From Rhodospirillaceae bacterium (GTDB taxonomy: Bacteria > Pseudomonadota > Alphaproteobacteria > UBA828), in contig JABIXB010000019.1 in NCBI GenBank assembly GCA_018666805.1, positions 1 to 38,037 on the forward strand: a stretch of DNA of 38,037 bases, in the 5' to 3' direction. Below are positions 19,202 through 30,000 of the stretch, piece after piece. The first letter of the stretch is position 1, and each line of letters starts with the position of its first letter. Below the pieces are notes generated by a model that worked only from the letters and a program-made list of their open reading frames with translations, searched no databases and was not told the DNA's origin. Made by a program: the position numbers and the translations under genes.

Positions 19202-20504
19202 CACTGAGGACGAGAAAGACGCCCTGCCACCAGGCGGCCCAAATCGAAAAATTGAGCATCGAGGACGACCAGAAGGCGACAAATATGGCGATGCCGCAGG
19301 CCGCCGTCCCGGGTGACGTTTTGCCGACCCGGAGCCACAGCCTGAGCATCAGAACCAAGGTCAACAACAGCATCATCAGGCCGACCGCGCCGGTCTCAAG
19401 AAATATCTCCAACAACCAACTATGCGGATGAGACGGAATAAAGGTCTGGTTGAATTTTTCAATCAGCACGGAGGCGCCGGGGAGATAGTTGCTGACATCG
19501 ATGCCATGGCCGAAAAACGGCGCCTCCAGCGCCTTATCGAAGGCGAAGCCCCAAATATATTGGCGGTGGGCGTCAATCAGGGAAACCGGCAGGTCGGTAT
19601 CGACCGGACCATGATAAATACCGTCAACAATCTGTCCGGTCTCGGGCGGCGGCGGCAAATGGCTCACAACCCAGGCAAAGGCGACAACCAACAACAGCGC
19701 CAGCAGACCGAGAAAAAGCGCCGCGGCATGGCCGCGCAGCAATTGCCAACACTGACATATTCCAACGACAGCACCCACCGCCAGACCGGCGATAAGTCCC
19801 AACAGGCCGGCCAGGCTGTCGACGGCAAAGATCAGCACGATTGCGGCGGGCAGATAAACAATTCCAGCGATGCGCCAGCGCCCGCCGAGGCGAAAACCGG
19901 CCCAGAGAACCACCGGTGTAAGACAAGCCAGGGCAGAGCCATAATATTTGAGAATTTGCGCCGCGTTGATATCGATCCAGCCCTTGCCGCGAAAAAGGCC
20001 GTAGATTGGACTCGCCGCGTAGAGGCCTAAAAGAGCAATCAGTGCACAAATCAGGCTGGCCACGATCAAAGCGCGCAGACAGTTATCGAGAGCGCCGCGT
20101 GACAAAAAGTGATGAATCAGTGCGGCAACGAAAACGAATCCGGCCATCCGCCCCCAAACACCGATCGAACGGCCGGAATCAAGCGATTCACCCATGCCGG
20201 GCAGCCACAGAATAAATGTTAGCAGGATGGCCAGGCCAAGCGGCGAGCGCGCGCCGCGCGCGAAATCCGCCACCAAGTGACGACGTCCCGGCGCCGCCAG
20301 AAGGAGAATAAGGGCGAGCGCCAGGGAGACGCCGGATACCGTCGGGCTCGACGCCAGCAACGGAATGCCGATGCCGGCGAATATCGCGGCACCGAGCGCC
20401 AACACATGCTGGCGCGGCGCAAGCGGCGCATCCCCTTCTTGGCTCGCAACTGGCAAAGGCTCGGCCTCCCAAAATTCAGCAACCCTTGTCATGTAACATC
20501 GCAA
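19149..20504 (-). CDS. O-antigen ligase/polymerase (Wzy/WaaL-like) membrane protein
   Basis: Multi-TM; FGHGIDVSNYL...FIPSHPHSWLLEIFLETGAVGLMMLL typical Wzy_C region; an internal ATG at 20492 is an alternative start. Confidence 0.82.
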   Translation of the reverse strand: MRCYMTRVAEFWEAEPLPVASQEGDAPLAPRQHVLALGAAIFAGIGIPLLASSPTVSGVSLALALILLLAAPGRRHLVADFARGARSPLGLAILLTFILWLPGMGESLDSGRSIGVWGRMAGFVFVAALIHHFLSRGALDNCLRALIVASLICALIALLGLYAASPIYGLFRGKGWIDINAAQILKYYGSALACLTPVVLWAGFRLGGRWRIAGIVYLPAAIVLIFAVDSLAGLLGLIAGLAVGAVVGICQCWQLLRGHAAALFLGLLALLLVVAFAWVVSHLPPPPETGQIVDGIYHGPVDTDLPVSLIDAHRQYIWGFAFDKALEAPFFGHGIDVSNYLPGASVLIEKFNQTFIPSHPHSWLLEIFLETGAVGLMMLLLTLVLMLRLWLRVGKTSPGTAACGIAIFVAFWSSSMLNFSIWAAWWQGVFLVLSAIVLAAAARDAETSPAP

Positions 20505-20582
20505 TCAAGGTGCGGCAAACCACCGTTTTTGCGCCGCTTCAGAGGTAAACGCCGGGCGGGCGATTGACGCGCGGCGGGGGCG

Positions 20583-20590
20583 GGCGGTAG
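20583..20590 (+). promoter_or_regulatory. ops-like GGCGGTAG in leader of carbamoyltransferase operon (candidate)
   Basis: GGCGGTAGGTTCGGCTTCGAGCC, 44 nt between the 8-mer and the 20635 start; followed by potential GGUUCG-GCUU-CGAGCC hairpin. Confidence 0.35.
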
Positions 20591-20634
20591 GTTCGGCTTC
20601 GAGCCCTTCAAACCCCTCTGAGCCCGCAACGCGC

Positions 20635-22359
20635 ATGATAATTCTCGGTGTCCACCCCGGATATCACGAGGCCGCAGCTTGCCTGTTCGACGATTATCGA
20701 ATGGTCGCGGCGGTCTCGCTCGAACGCCTGACCCGGCGCAAGATTGACGGCGGGCGAATACCCGATGAAGCGATCGACGAATGCCTCGCCATCGCCGGCC
20801 TCACGCGGCGCGATGTCGAGGCGGTGGTGCTCGGGCGCGGCGCCTATCCGTGGCGCTATTACAAACATTTTCGCGGCTCCCGCCTGATCGAGGGCAAAGT
20901 CCGCCAGGCGCTCGGCAAGGAGAAGCACAAGAGCATGGAGCGCGAGCTCGTGCGTGCCGGGCACAGCGATTCGGAAGCCTTGTTCGATGCGGCAAAGTTC
21001 CTCGACACCGCCGGCTTTGGCAAAACCACCCAACTAAAATTCTTCAACCATCATCTCGCCCACGCGCTGCCGGCCCTGTTCCACACCGATTGGCCGGACG
21101 CGCTGCTCTATACCTCCGATGGCGGCGGCGACAATGTGCAATACAGCCAGCGCGTCTTCCATGGCGGTGACTTGCGCCATCTCTATGGCGGTGACGAATG
21201 TTTCACCGCGCCGGCGCGGGTCGACAGTCTCGGCCTTGCCTATGGCTACGCTACCCAGGCGCTCGGCTGGCGCATCAACCGCCACGAAGGCAAGCTCACC
21301 GGCCTCGCGGCGCTCGGCGAACCTTCCGCCTATAAGGCCATCACCGATCATTTCAAGGTCGATGAAGACGGTCAGATCCGGAGCGATTTTGCCACCAACC
21401 CGGATCTCCGGCGCTTCATGTTCGAGACGGCCGAGAATATCTCACGCGAAGACATGGCGGCCTCGATCCAGCAAGTGCTGGAGCAGGTCACGCTGGCCTC
21501 CGTCCGCCGTTTGCTCGAGCGCCACCCGGTGCGCCATCTTGGCCTTTCCGGCGGCGTGTTCGGCAATGTCCGCCTCAACCGCTTGCTGGCGGAAGAAACC
21601 GATATCGATGAGGTTTTCGTCTATCCGGCGATGAGCGACCAGGGCCTGCCGGCCGGCGGCGTGCTGCAATATCTCCTGGAGCGCGACGGCATGGATGCCT
21701 GGCTGAACGCGCGCTATCCGCTGGAAACGCTTTATCTCGGGCGCGACTGGGGCAAGGGCGCGGATAAAGTGCTGGGCCAAACACCCGGCCTGAAAGTGAT
21801 ATCCGGCAAGCCGGTGGAGAAGACGGCAGAGCTGTTACAGGACGGCAAGGCGGTGGCGATTTTTACCCAGGGCATGGAATTCGGCCCGCGTGCGCTGGGG
21901 GCACGCAGCATTCTCGCCTCGCCCGCCGATGCTGGCATCAATGATGCCCTGAACGCGCGCCTGTCGCGCTCCGAATTCATGCCCTTCGCGCCGGTTGTCA
22001 GCGAGGAGGACGCCGGCGAATTATTCGATATCGGCGCGCCGAGCCAATATGCCGCGCGCTTCATGACCATCACCTGCAACGTCAAGCAATCGTGGCGCGC
22101 GCGCATCCCGGCTGTTGTCCATGTCGACGGCACGGCGCGGCCGCAAATCATTCGCCGCGCGCACAATCCGCTCTATTACGATATTCTTGCCGCCTTCAAA
22201 CAAAAAAGCGGCCTGCCGACGATGATCAACACCAGCTTCAACGTACATGAAGAGCCGATCGTCAACCGCCCCGAGGAATGCGCCCAGGCCTTGTTGGATG
22301 ACCGAGTGGACTATGTCGTCACAGAGGAAGCCGTGTACGGCCGCGACGGCGCGGCATGA
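20635..22359 (+). CDS. carbamoyltransferase (NodU/CmcH/TobZ family)
   Basis: MIILGVHPGYHEAAACLFDDYRMVAAVSLERLTRRK...GLSGGVFGNVRLN...EFGPRALGARSILASP. Confidence 0.92.
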   Translation: MIILGVHPGYHEAAACLFDDYRMVAAVSLERLTRRKIDGGRIPDEAIDECLAIAGLTRRDVEAVVLGRGAYPWRYYKHFRGSRLIEGKVRQALGKEKHKSMERELVRAGHSDSEALFDAAKFLDTAGFGKTTQLKFFNHHLAHALPALFHTDWPDALLYTSDGGGDNVQYSQRVFHGGDLRHLYGGDECFTAPARVDSLGLAYGYATQALGWRINRHEGKLTGLAALGEPSAYKAITDHFKVDEDGQIRSDFATNPDLRRFMFETAENISREDMAASIQQVLEQVTLASVRRLLERHPVRHLGLSGGVFGNVRLNRLLAEETDIDEVFVYPAMSDQGLPAGGVLQYLLERDGMDAWLNARYPLETLYLGRDWGKGADKVLGQTPGLKVISGKPVEKTAELLQDGKAVAIFTQGMEFGPRALGARSILASPADAGINDALNARLSRSEFMPFAPVVSEEDAGELFDIGAPSQYAARFMTITCNVKQSWRARIPAVVHVDGTARPQIIRRAHNPLYYDILAAFKQKSGLPTMINTSFNVHEEPIVNRPEECAQALLDDRVDYVVTEEAVYGRDGAA

Positions 22360-23384
22360 ATATTCTCGTCGCGCTTTATAGCGCGCTGGCCGCCGGTGCG
22401 GCGAGCTGGCTTGCTACTGGCGCTGTGTTGCGCTTTCTCCGCCGCCGCGGCGTCCTCGATATCCCGAATGAGCGCTCGAGCCATAGCGCACCGACACCGC
22501 GCGGCGGCGGCATTGCCGTTATCGGCGTCTTGCTCGCCGCCTGGCTGATTCTGTGGCTGGCCGGCGAAGGCAGCGCCGCGCCGGGCAATTTTTGGCTCGT
22601 GCTTGGCGCCGGCGCAGGCTTGGCATTGATCTCCTGGTTCGACGATGTACTGGGCGGCTTGCCGGCGGCCCTGCGCTTTGCCGCGCAAGCCATAGCGGTC
22701 GCCGCCGGCCTGTTTGCCCTGCCCGAAGGCGACGGCGTTTTCCAGGGCGCGCTACCGGCAGAGCTTGACCTCGCCCTTAGTGGCCTGATCTGGCTGTGGT
22801 TTCTCAATCTGTTCAATTTCATGGACGGCATTGACGGCATTGCCGGCAGCCAGACGGCAAGCGCCGGGCTCGGCCTGTTTGCTTTGGCGGTTCTATTCCC
22901 CGCCGCCGCCGGCCTCGGCCCCTATGGCCTGGTAGTGGCGGCGGTCGCCATTGGCTTCCTGCCGTGGAACTGGCAGCCGGCGCGCATTTTTCTCGGCGAT
23001 GTCGGCAGCGTGCCGCTCGGCTATGTCATTGGCTGGCTGTTGCTCGCGCTCGCCAGCTACGGCCTGTGGCAGGCCGCGCTCCTGCTGGTGCTCTATTATT
23101 TCGCCGATGCCAGCTTCACCCTGTTCAGAAGATTGCTGCGCGGCGAGGCCATCTGGCGCGCCCATCATCAGCATTATTATCAATTCGCCGTCGCTGCCGG
23201 GCGCAGCCACGCGCATGTGGTTGTGGTCATTACCGGGGTAAATATTCTGCTCGTCGGACTGGCGCTGGCGACCACGCTGTCTTCGACCTCGGCCTGGAGT
23301 GCCTTGGCTGCGGGAATGCTGCTCACCATCTGCCTTTTATGGTATCTTCGAGTCGGCCAAAGCAGAACGACCCATGCAGACTAG
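22356..23384 (+). CDS. MraY/WecA-family undecaprenyl-phosphate sugar-1-phosphate transferase
   Basis: LDIPNERSSHSAPTPRGGGIAVI...FNFMDGIDGIAGSQ...RIFLGDVGSVPLGY. Confidence 0.9.
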   Translation: MNILVALYSALAAGAASWLATGAVLRFLRRRGVLDIPNERSSHSAPTPRGGGIAVIGVLLAAWLILWLAGEGSAAPGNFWLVLGAGAGLALISWFDDVLGGLPAALRFAAQAIAVAAGLFALPEGDGVFQGALPAELDLALSGLIWLWFLNLFNFMDGIDGIAGSQTASAGLGLFALAVLFPAAAGLGPYGLVVAAVAIGFLPWNWQPARIFLGDVGSVPLGYVIGWLLLALASYGLWQAALLLVLYYFADASFTLFRRLLRGEAIWRAHHQHYYQFAVAAGRSHAHVVVVITGVNILLVGLALATTLSSTSAWSALAAGMLLTICLLWYLRVGQSRTTHAD

Positions 23385-25311
23385 ATTTCGCATCAACAGA
23401 ACATACGCGGTCGCCACTTTCGATGTGGCAATGGCGGCAATTTCATTCACGGTGGCGCTGTTGTTGCGCCGTGGCATCGGCAATTTTTGGCACGAATCGA
23501 GCGGCTTTTTCGTTGAAGGCATCGCCGCTTTCTGTGTCATTTCGGCGATTGTTTTCTGGCGCATGCGCATCTATCGCGGTTTTTGGCGCTACACCTCGTC
23601 GCGCGACGTCGCCAAGATCGGCTGGGCCGCCGGCATTGTCGTTCTGATATTTGTCGCACTGTTGTTTGCCGCGACGCGCCTTGAAGCCTATCCGCGCTCG
23701 GCCCTGCCGATAGACTTTCTTGTCCTCGTGGCACTTCTCGCCGGCCCGCGCATCCTCTATCGCAGCTTTATGGAACGCGGCCTGAGAGGCTTCTTCCAAC
23801 GCGGCAATGACGAGCACCGCATTCCGGTTCTGCTGCTCGGCGCGGGCGACGATGCCGAATTGTTCATGCGCGCCAGTCTGAGCGGCAGTGCGGCGAACTA
23901 CCGCGTGGTCGGATTGATCGACGATGAGGAAGGCAAGATCGGCAGCCATATTCACGGCGTCAGGGTATATGGCCCGGCGCGCGAATTGACCACCATCGTG
24001 CGCGCCCTCAAACAGCGCGGCACCCAGCCGCAACGCCTGATCCTGACCTCCGACAGCTTCGACCCCGACCGCTTGCGCGATGTTCTTGATGCGGCGGAGG
24101 GTCTCGCCCTGCCGCTCTCGCGCCTGCCGCGCATGACCGATTTTCATACCGAGGACAGCTCGGCCATTAATATCAAGCCGGTGGCGATTGAAGATTTGCT
24201 CGGGCGCCCACAGGCAGCGCTCGACAGCAAGGAAATGGCCGCCCTGATTCGTGGGCGGCGCGTCTGCGTCACCGGCGCCGGCGGCTCGATCGGCTCGGAG
24301 CTGTGCCGCCAGATCGCCGGCCATGAGCCGGCCCATATGACGCTGATCGATAGTTCGGAATTCAATCTCTACACCATCGATATGGAGCTTTCCGAGAGCC
24401 ACACGCATATTTCACGCACCATGGTGCTCGGCGATGTGCGCGATAAGGGGCGCCTGAACTCGACTTTCGAGGCCGCGCGCCCGCAATTGGTGTTTCATGC
24501 CGCGGCGCTCAAACATGTGCACATGGTCGAGGCCAACCCCAATGAAGGGGTGCTCACCAATGTCCTTGGCACACGCAATGTCGCCGATTGCTGCGTCGCG
24601 CACGGCGTTGCCGTGATGGTGCTGATCTCAAGCGACAAGGCGGTCAACCCGACCAACGTCATGGGCGCGACAAAACGCATCGCCGAGAGCTATTGCCAGG
24701 CGCTCGGCCTGTCGCTCGCCGCCAAGGGCGATGCGCACACCCGCCTGGTGACGGTGCGCTTCGGCAATGTCCTGGCTTCGTCCGGCTCGGTGGTGCCACT
24801 GTTTCAGCGGCAAATCGCCGCCGGCGGCCCGGTCACCGTGACCGACCCCGAGGTCAGTCGCTATTTCATGACCACACGCGAAGCCGTACAGCTTGTGCTG
24901 CAGGCCTCGGCGCTCGGTGCGCGCGGCGCCGGCGGCGAGATATTCGTGCTCGATATGGGCGAGCCGGTGCTGATCAAGGATTTGGCCAGCCAGATGATCC
25001 GCCTCGCCGGGTTGAAGCCGGGGAAAAATATCGAGATCGTCTATACCGGTTTGCGGCCGGGCGAAAAAATGGCCGAAGAACTTTTTCATGAGAAAGAGCC
25101 GCTGCGCGAGACATCGGTCGCCGGCCTGCAGCGCGCCGCCTCGCGCCCGACCGATCTCAGCCAACTGCAGACGCAAATTGAACGCCTCTGCGCGGCGGCA
25201 AATGCGCGCGACAGCGAAGCTACCCGTGCGGAAATCAGTGTTATCGTTCCCGAATTTCACGCCAGCGAAACAAAACCCAACAGCGCCACCGGCCAACGCG
25301 CCGCCCAGTGA
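23374..25311 (+). CDS. membrane polysaccharide biosynthesis protein, FlaA1/CapD/WbpM-like UDP-sugar 4,6-dehydratase
   Basis: N-terminal TM region; RVCVTGAGGSIGSELCRQI...VLISSDKAVNPTNVMGATKRIAE. Confidence 0.92.
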   Translation: MQTRFRINRTYAVATFDVAMAAISFTVALLLRRGIGNFWHESSGFFVEGIAAFCVISAIVFWRMRIYRGFWRYTSSRDVAKIGWAAGIVVLIFVALLFAATRLEAYPRSALPIDFLVLVALLAGPRILYRSFMERGLRGFFQRGNDEHRIPVLLLGAGDDAELFMRASLSGSAANYRVVGLIDDEEGKIGSHIHGVRVYGPARELTTIVRALKQRGTQPQRLILTSDSFDPDRLRDVLDAAEGLALPLSRLPRMTDFHTEDSSAINIKPVAIEDLLGRPQAALDSKEMAALIRGRRVCVTGAGGSIGSELCRQIAGHEPAHMTLIDSSEFNLYTIDMELSESHTHISRTMVLGDVRDKGRLNSTFEAARPQLVFHAAALKHVHMVEANPNEGVLTNVLGTRNVADCCVAHGVAVMVLISSDKAVNPTNVMGATKRIAESYCQALGLSLAAKGDAHTRLVTVRFGNVLASSGSVVPLFQRQIAAGGPVTVTDPEVSRYFMTTREAVQLVLQASALGARGAGGEIFVLDMGEPVLIKDLASQMIRLAGLKPGKNIEIVYTGLRPGEKMAEELFHEKEPLRETSVAGLQRAASRPTDLSQLQTQIERLCAAANARDSEATRAEISVIVPEFHASETKPNSATGQRAAQ

Positions 25312-25340
25312 GCGTCCAGCAGCCAGCATAGAGAAACCAA

Positions 25341-26942
25341 ATGACAAAAAAAGACTCCGGCCCCTGTGATCACTGCCCCATTTCCCGCGCTCTCCTTTCG
25401 GTATCCGACAAATCGGGCCTCGCGGAGTTTGGAAAATTTCTGAGCGCGCAGGGCGTTGAAATCCTTTCCACCGGCGGCACCGCGCAGACGCTGCGCGACG
25501 CTGGCATCGATGTGAAAGATGTTTCCGAGCATACCCAGTTTCCGGAAATGCTCGACGGCCGGGTAAAAACCCTGCACCCGAAAGTGCATGGCGGCATCCT
25601 CGGCATGCGTGACAACCCGGCGCATCAGGAAGCCATGCAGGCACATGACATCCAGCCGATCGATTTGGTGGTGGTCAATCTCTATCCGTTCGAGCAGACG
25701 GTGGCCGGCGGCGGCGACTTCGACGACTGTATCGAGAATATCGATATCGGCGGCCCCGCCCTGATCCGCGCCGCGGCCAAAAATCACCGCGACGTGGCGG
25801 TGGTGGTCGAGAGCGCCGACTATCAAAAGATCATGGCTGAAATGAGCGAACTTAACGGCGCGACATCGGCTGGTTTGCGCCGCTCGCTCGCGGCCAAGGC
25901 CTATGCGCGCACAGGCGCCTATGATTCCGCCATCGCCGCTTGGTTTGCCGGCCAGGAGGGCGAGCGCTTTCCCGAGCGCCTGTCTTTTTCAGCCCGGCGC
26001 CGGCAAATGCTGCGCTACGGCGAGAACCCGCATCTCGGCGCCGCCTTCTATAGCGGCGGCGCAGACCGCCCGGGTGTCGCCAGCGCCAAGCAAATTCAGG
26101 GCAAGGAGCTGAGCTACAATAATCTCAACGACACCGACGCCGCCTTCGAGCTGGTGGCGGAATTCGATACTCCCGCCATTGCCATCATCAAGCACGCCAA
26201 TCCGTGCGGCACGGCGCTCGGCGCCGACCTGAAAGAGGCCTATCTGAAAGCGCTGGCCTGTGATCCGGTTAGTGCGTTCGGTGGCATCGTCGCCGCCAAC
26301 CGGCCGCTTGATGGCGCCGTCGCCGAAGAGATTGCCAAGCTGTTCGCCGAAGTGGTGATCGCACCGGATGCGGATGCGGCGGCGCTGGAAGCGCTTGCGG
26401 CCAAGAAGAATCTGCGCGTGCTGTTGACCGGCGCGATGCCCGATCCCGGTTCGCCCGGCATGACGATCAGGCAGTTAAGCGGCGGCTATCTGGCGCAGGA
26501 GCGTGACAATGGCCGCATCCAGCGCGAGGACCTTAAGACGGTGACCAAGCGGAGCCCCAGCGCGGCCGAGCTTGAAGACCTGATCTTCGCCTTCCGCATC
26601 TGCAAGCATGTCAAATCAAACGCCATTATTTACGTCAAGAACGGCGCCACGGTCGGCGTCGGCGCAGGCCAGATGAGCCGGGTTGATTCGTCGCGCATCG
26701 CCGCCTTGAAAGCGGCCGAAGCCGGCCAGGCGGCGGGCCTCGAACAATCTCCGGCGATCGGCTCGGTGGTCGCGTCGGACGCCTTCTTTCCCTTTGCCGA
26801 CGGCCTCATTGCCGCCGCCGAAGCGGGCGCCACGGCGATCATTCAACCGGGCGGCTCGATGCGCGATGAGGAAGTGATTGCAGCGGCGGATGAGAAGGGC
26901 CTGGCCATGGTGTTCACCGGCATGCGCCACTTCCGCCACTAA
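25341..26942 (+). CDS. purH: bifunctional AICAR transformylase/IMP cyclohydrolase
   Basis: [39 protein letters not shown]...[14 protein letters not shown]...[14 protein letters not shown]. Confidence 0.97.
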   Translation: MTKKDSGPCDHCPISRALLSVSDKSGLAEFGKFLSAQGVEILSTGGTAQTLRDAGIDVKDVSEHTQFPEMLDGRVKTLHPKVHGGILGMRDNPAHQEAMQAHDIQPIDLVVVNLYPFEQTVAGGGDFDDCIENIDIGGPALIRAAAKNHRDVAVVVESADYQKIMAEMSELNGATSAGLRRSLAAKAYARTGAYDSAIAAWFAGQEGERFPERLSFSARRRQMLRYGENPHLGAAFYSGGADRPGVASAKQIQGKELSYNNLNDTDAAFELVAEFDTPAIAIIKHANPCGTALGADLKEAYLKALACDPVSAFGGIVAANRPLDGAVAEEIAKLFAEVVIAPDADAAALEALAAKKNLRVLLTGAMPDPGSPGMTIRQLSGGYLAQERDNGRIQREDLKTVTKRSPSAAELEDLIFAFRICKHVKSNAIIYVKNGATVGVGAGQMSRVDSSRIAALKAAEAGQAAGLEQSPAIGSVVASDAFFPFADGLIAAAEAGATAIIQPGGSMRDEEVIAAADEKGLAMVFTGMRHFRH

Positions 26943-26986
26943 CGTGACACGACCATAAAGCCGCCATAAGCAATCGGCACCTCCCT

Positions 26987-27083
26987 CCGGAATGCTTCAT
27001 GCATTCCGGCAAGCGCGACTGCGCGCCCGAGTTAATACGAGGTAGCCAAGGGAGTGGACGCGACCCGCCCGGCGTCTGAGGGA
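26987..27083. repeat. Structured intergenic element, copy A
   Basis: About 80% identical to 33715-33810; 18-nt identical core GCGCCCGAGTTAATACGA; perfect 9-bp stem CCGGAATGC-TTCAT-GCATTCCGG. Confidence 0.85.
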
Positions 27084-27093
27084 TCACTTATTA

Positions 27094-30000
27094 TTAAGCG
27101 ACGATCAGCTCGCGCATGTGGCGGTTGGCGAGGGCGAGCTTGGCGAGGTCGAGCGCACCGGCGCTTCGGAGATCTTCGAACAATGCCGTCGCGCGCTCGA
27201 ACACGCCTTCATTGTCCGCCACCCAATTTTCCACCGCATCTTCCGGCGCGCTGCCTTCCGAGGCGACCAGCACGGTACGGCAGAGGGCACGCTGCTGCGA
27301 ATATAGATCCTCGATAATGGCGGCAACCGCGCGGTGCTGCCAGTGATCGCCGGCGAGCAAGGGCTGGGCGCCATCGCGCAGCCATTCGAGATTGAAGCGC
27401 GCGCCGAGTTGAAAATAAACTGCCGCCGTGGTCGGCACGGAAAGCTCGGATTGGCGCGCCACCTCGACAATATCGCAAGCCGGGATCATCGCCTCGACCG
27501 AGGCGACGAGGCGGGCCAGCTTGTCAGGAACGCCGGTCTTGCCGAATTTGGTCTGGCGCGCACCCATATTGGCCAACCCCGCTGGCGAGAGCACGGTTTC
27601 AATCACGCCCTCCAATTCGGCAACGCCAGTCCCGAAATCGGCGATGGCGCGCGAGACATCGAGCGGACGCGGCCGATTGCTCAACAGCCACATGGTATGG
27701 TGCGTCAACAGTTTGTGAAATTCGCCAAACATGTCGAGCTGCACGTCGCTGGCAATCTTGTTGTCGAGCGCCTCAATCGTCTGCCAACTGCGCCGCAATT
27801 GATTGACATTGCGCGCCGCCAAATAGGCGCGCGCCACATCGCCCTGGCCACAGAGCCGTTCCTCGACCACCTCGGTGACGAAGCAAACGCCGGCGCGGTT
27901 GACCAAGCTGTTGGCCACCGATGTGGCAATGATCTCACGCCGCAGGCGATGGCCTTCAATACCGCCGACATGCTCGGCGCGCAGCGGGGCGGGAAAATAG
28001 AGCATCAGATCATCGCCGAGATGAGAATCTTCCGGCACATCGCTTTCCAGCAAACCATCGTTGAGCGACATTTTTGCGTGCGCCAAAAGCACGGAGATTT
28101 CCGGCCGGGTCATGCCCTGGCCGGCGTTCGCCCGCTCAATGAGCTCGTCTTCGCTGGGCAAGCCCTCGACTTCGCGGTCGAGCTGGCCACGGCGTTCGAG
28201 CGTGCGCATCAGCCGGGCATGTGAATCGAGGCGTTCCGGCGCATGTGCGGCCTCGGCACTCACCGCCTGGCTTTGCAGATAATTATTGCGCAACACCAGC
28301 GCCGCGACTTCATCGGTCATGCGGTGCAGGAGCTCGTTGCGCTCTTCCTTGTTGATCGCGCCCTCGGTTATCGGGTTGGCAAGGGCAATCTTGATGTTGA
28401 CCTCATGGTCCGAACAATCCACCCCGGCGGAATTGTCGAGCGCATCGCTGTTGATCTTACCGCCGGCGGCGGCGAACTCGATCCGCGCCGCCTGGGTCAG
28501 AGCCAGATTGGCGCCCTCGCCGATGACGCGGCAGCGCAGCTCCGAGGCCGCCGCGCGCACCGACGCATTGACCCGGTCACCGATCTCGCCATCACGCTCG
28601 CCACTGGCGCGGACAAAACAACCGATGCCGCCGAACCACAGTAAATCCGCCTCGGCGCGCAAGATGGCGGAGATCAGCTGGTTGGGCGTCAGCGATTCTT
28701 CCTCAACGGCAAAGCAGGCGCGCGCCTCAGCCGTCAAAATTACCGATTTCGCGCTCCGTTCGGCAATAAAGCCGCCGACCGACAGGCCCTGGTAATCGCT
28801 CCAATCGGAGCGCTCCTGGTAAAACAGACGCTTGCGCTCTTGAAAGCTGGCTTTGGCATCGGGATTGGGGTCGACGAAAATATGGCGATGGTTAAACGCC
28901 GCAAGCAGGCGGATATGTTCGGATTGCAGCATGCCATTGCCGAATACATCGCCGGCCATATCGCCAATACCGATGACGCTAAAATCCTCGCTCTGGATAT
29001 TGCGGCCGAGCTCGCGGAAATGGCGCTTCACCGATTCCCACGCGCCGCGCGCGGTGATGCCCATCTTCTTGTGGTCATAGCCATCGCGCCCACCCGAGGC
29101 AAAAGCATCGCCCAGCCAGAAGCCGCGATCGATCGCCAATTCGTTGGCGATGTCGGAGAAGCTGGCGGTGCCCTTGTCGGCAGCGACGACAAGATAGGGA
29201 TCGTCCTCGTCAAAGCGCACCACATCAATGGGCGGAATGATGATATCGCCTTCGCGGTTATCGGTTATATCGAGCAGGCCGGAAATGAAAAGCTTGTAGC
29301 ATTCGATCGCTTCGGTGTGCAGCGCCTCGCGCTCCGCCGGCGGCCGCTTGACGACAAAGCCGCCCTTGGCGCCAACCGGCACGATGACCGCATTCTTGAC
29401 CATTTGCGCCTTCATCAGGCCAAGCACTTCAGTGCGAAAATCCTCGCGCCGGTCGGACCAGCGGATGCCGCCGCGCGCCACTTTTCCACCGCGCAAATGC
29501 ACGCCTTCGACGCGCGGCGAATAGACAAATATCTCGACCAACGGCCGGGGCGCCGGCAAATCCTCAAGCTCGCGCGAATCCAACTTGATGGCCAAATAAG
29601 ACTTACTGCCGCCGGCGGCCGTTTGCTGAAAATAATTAGTGCGCAGGGCCGAATCGATGACATTGAGAAAACGCCGCAAGATGCGATCTTCGTCGAGGCT
29701 GGCAACACCATCGAGCGCCGTTAAAATATTACTGCGCAATGTTTCGGTATTGCCGTTCGGCCCGCCCGCCGGGTCGAAGCGCGCGACGAACAGCTCGGCC
29801 AGAGAGGCGGAAATAGATGCGTTGCGAGCCAGCGTCTCTTCCATATAGGGCTGGCTGAAGGGGATGCCCGCCTGGCGCAAATATTTGCTCACCGCGCGCA
29901 GGATCGCGACCTCACGCCACTGCATGCCGGTGCGGATGACCAAATGATTGAAGCCGTCATCTTCGGCATCGCCGGCCCATATGCGGGCAAAGGTTTCCTG

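Noticed and set aside
27334-29724. Plus-strand ORFs of 296 and 294 aa inside gdhB
   Set aside because: Antisense shadow ORFs of the 1627-aa NAD-GDH.
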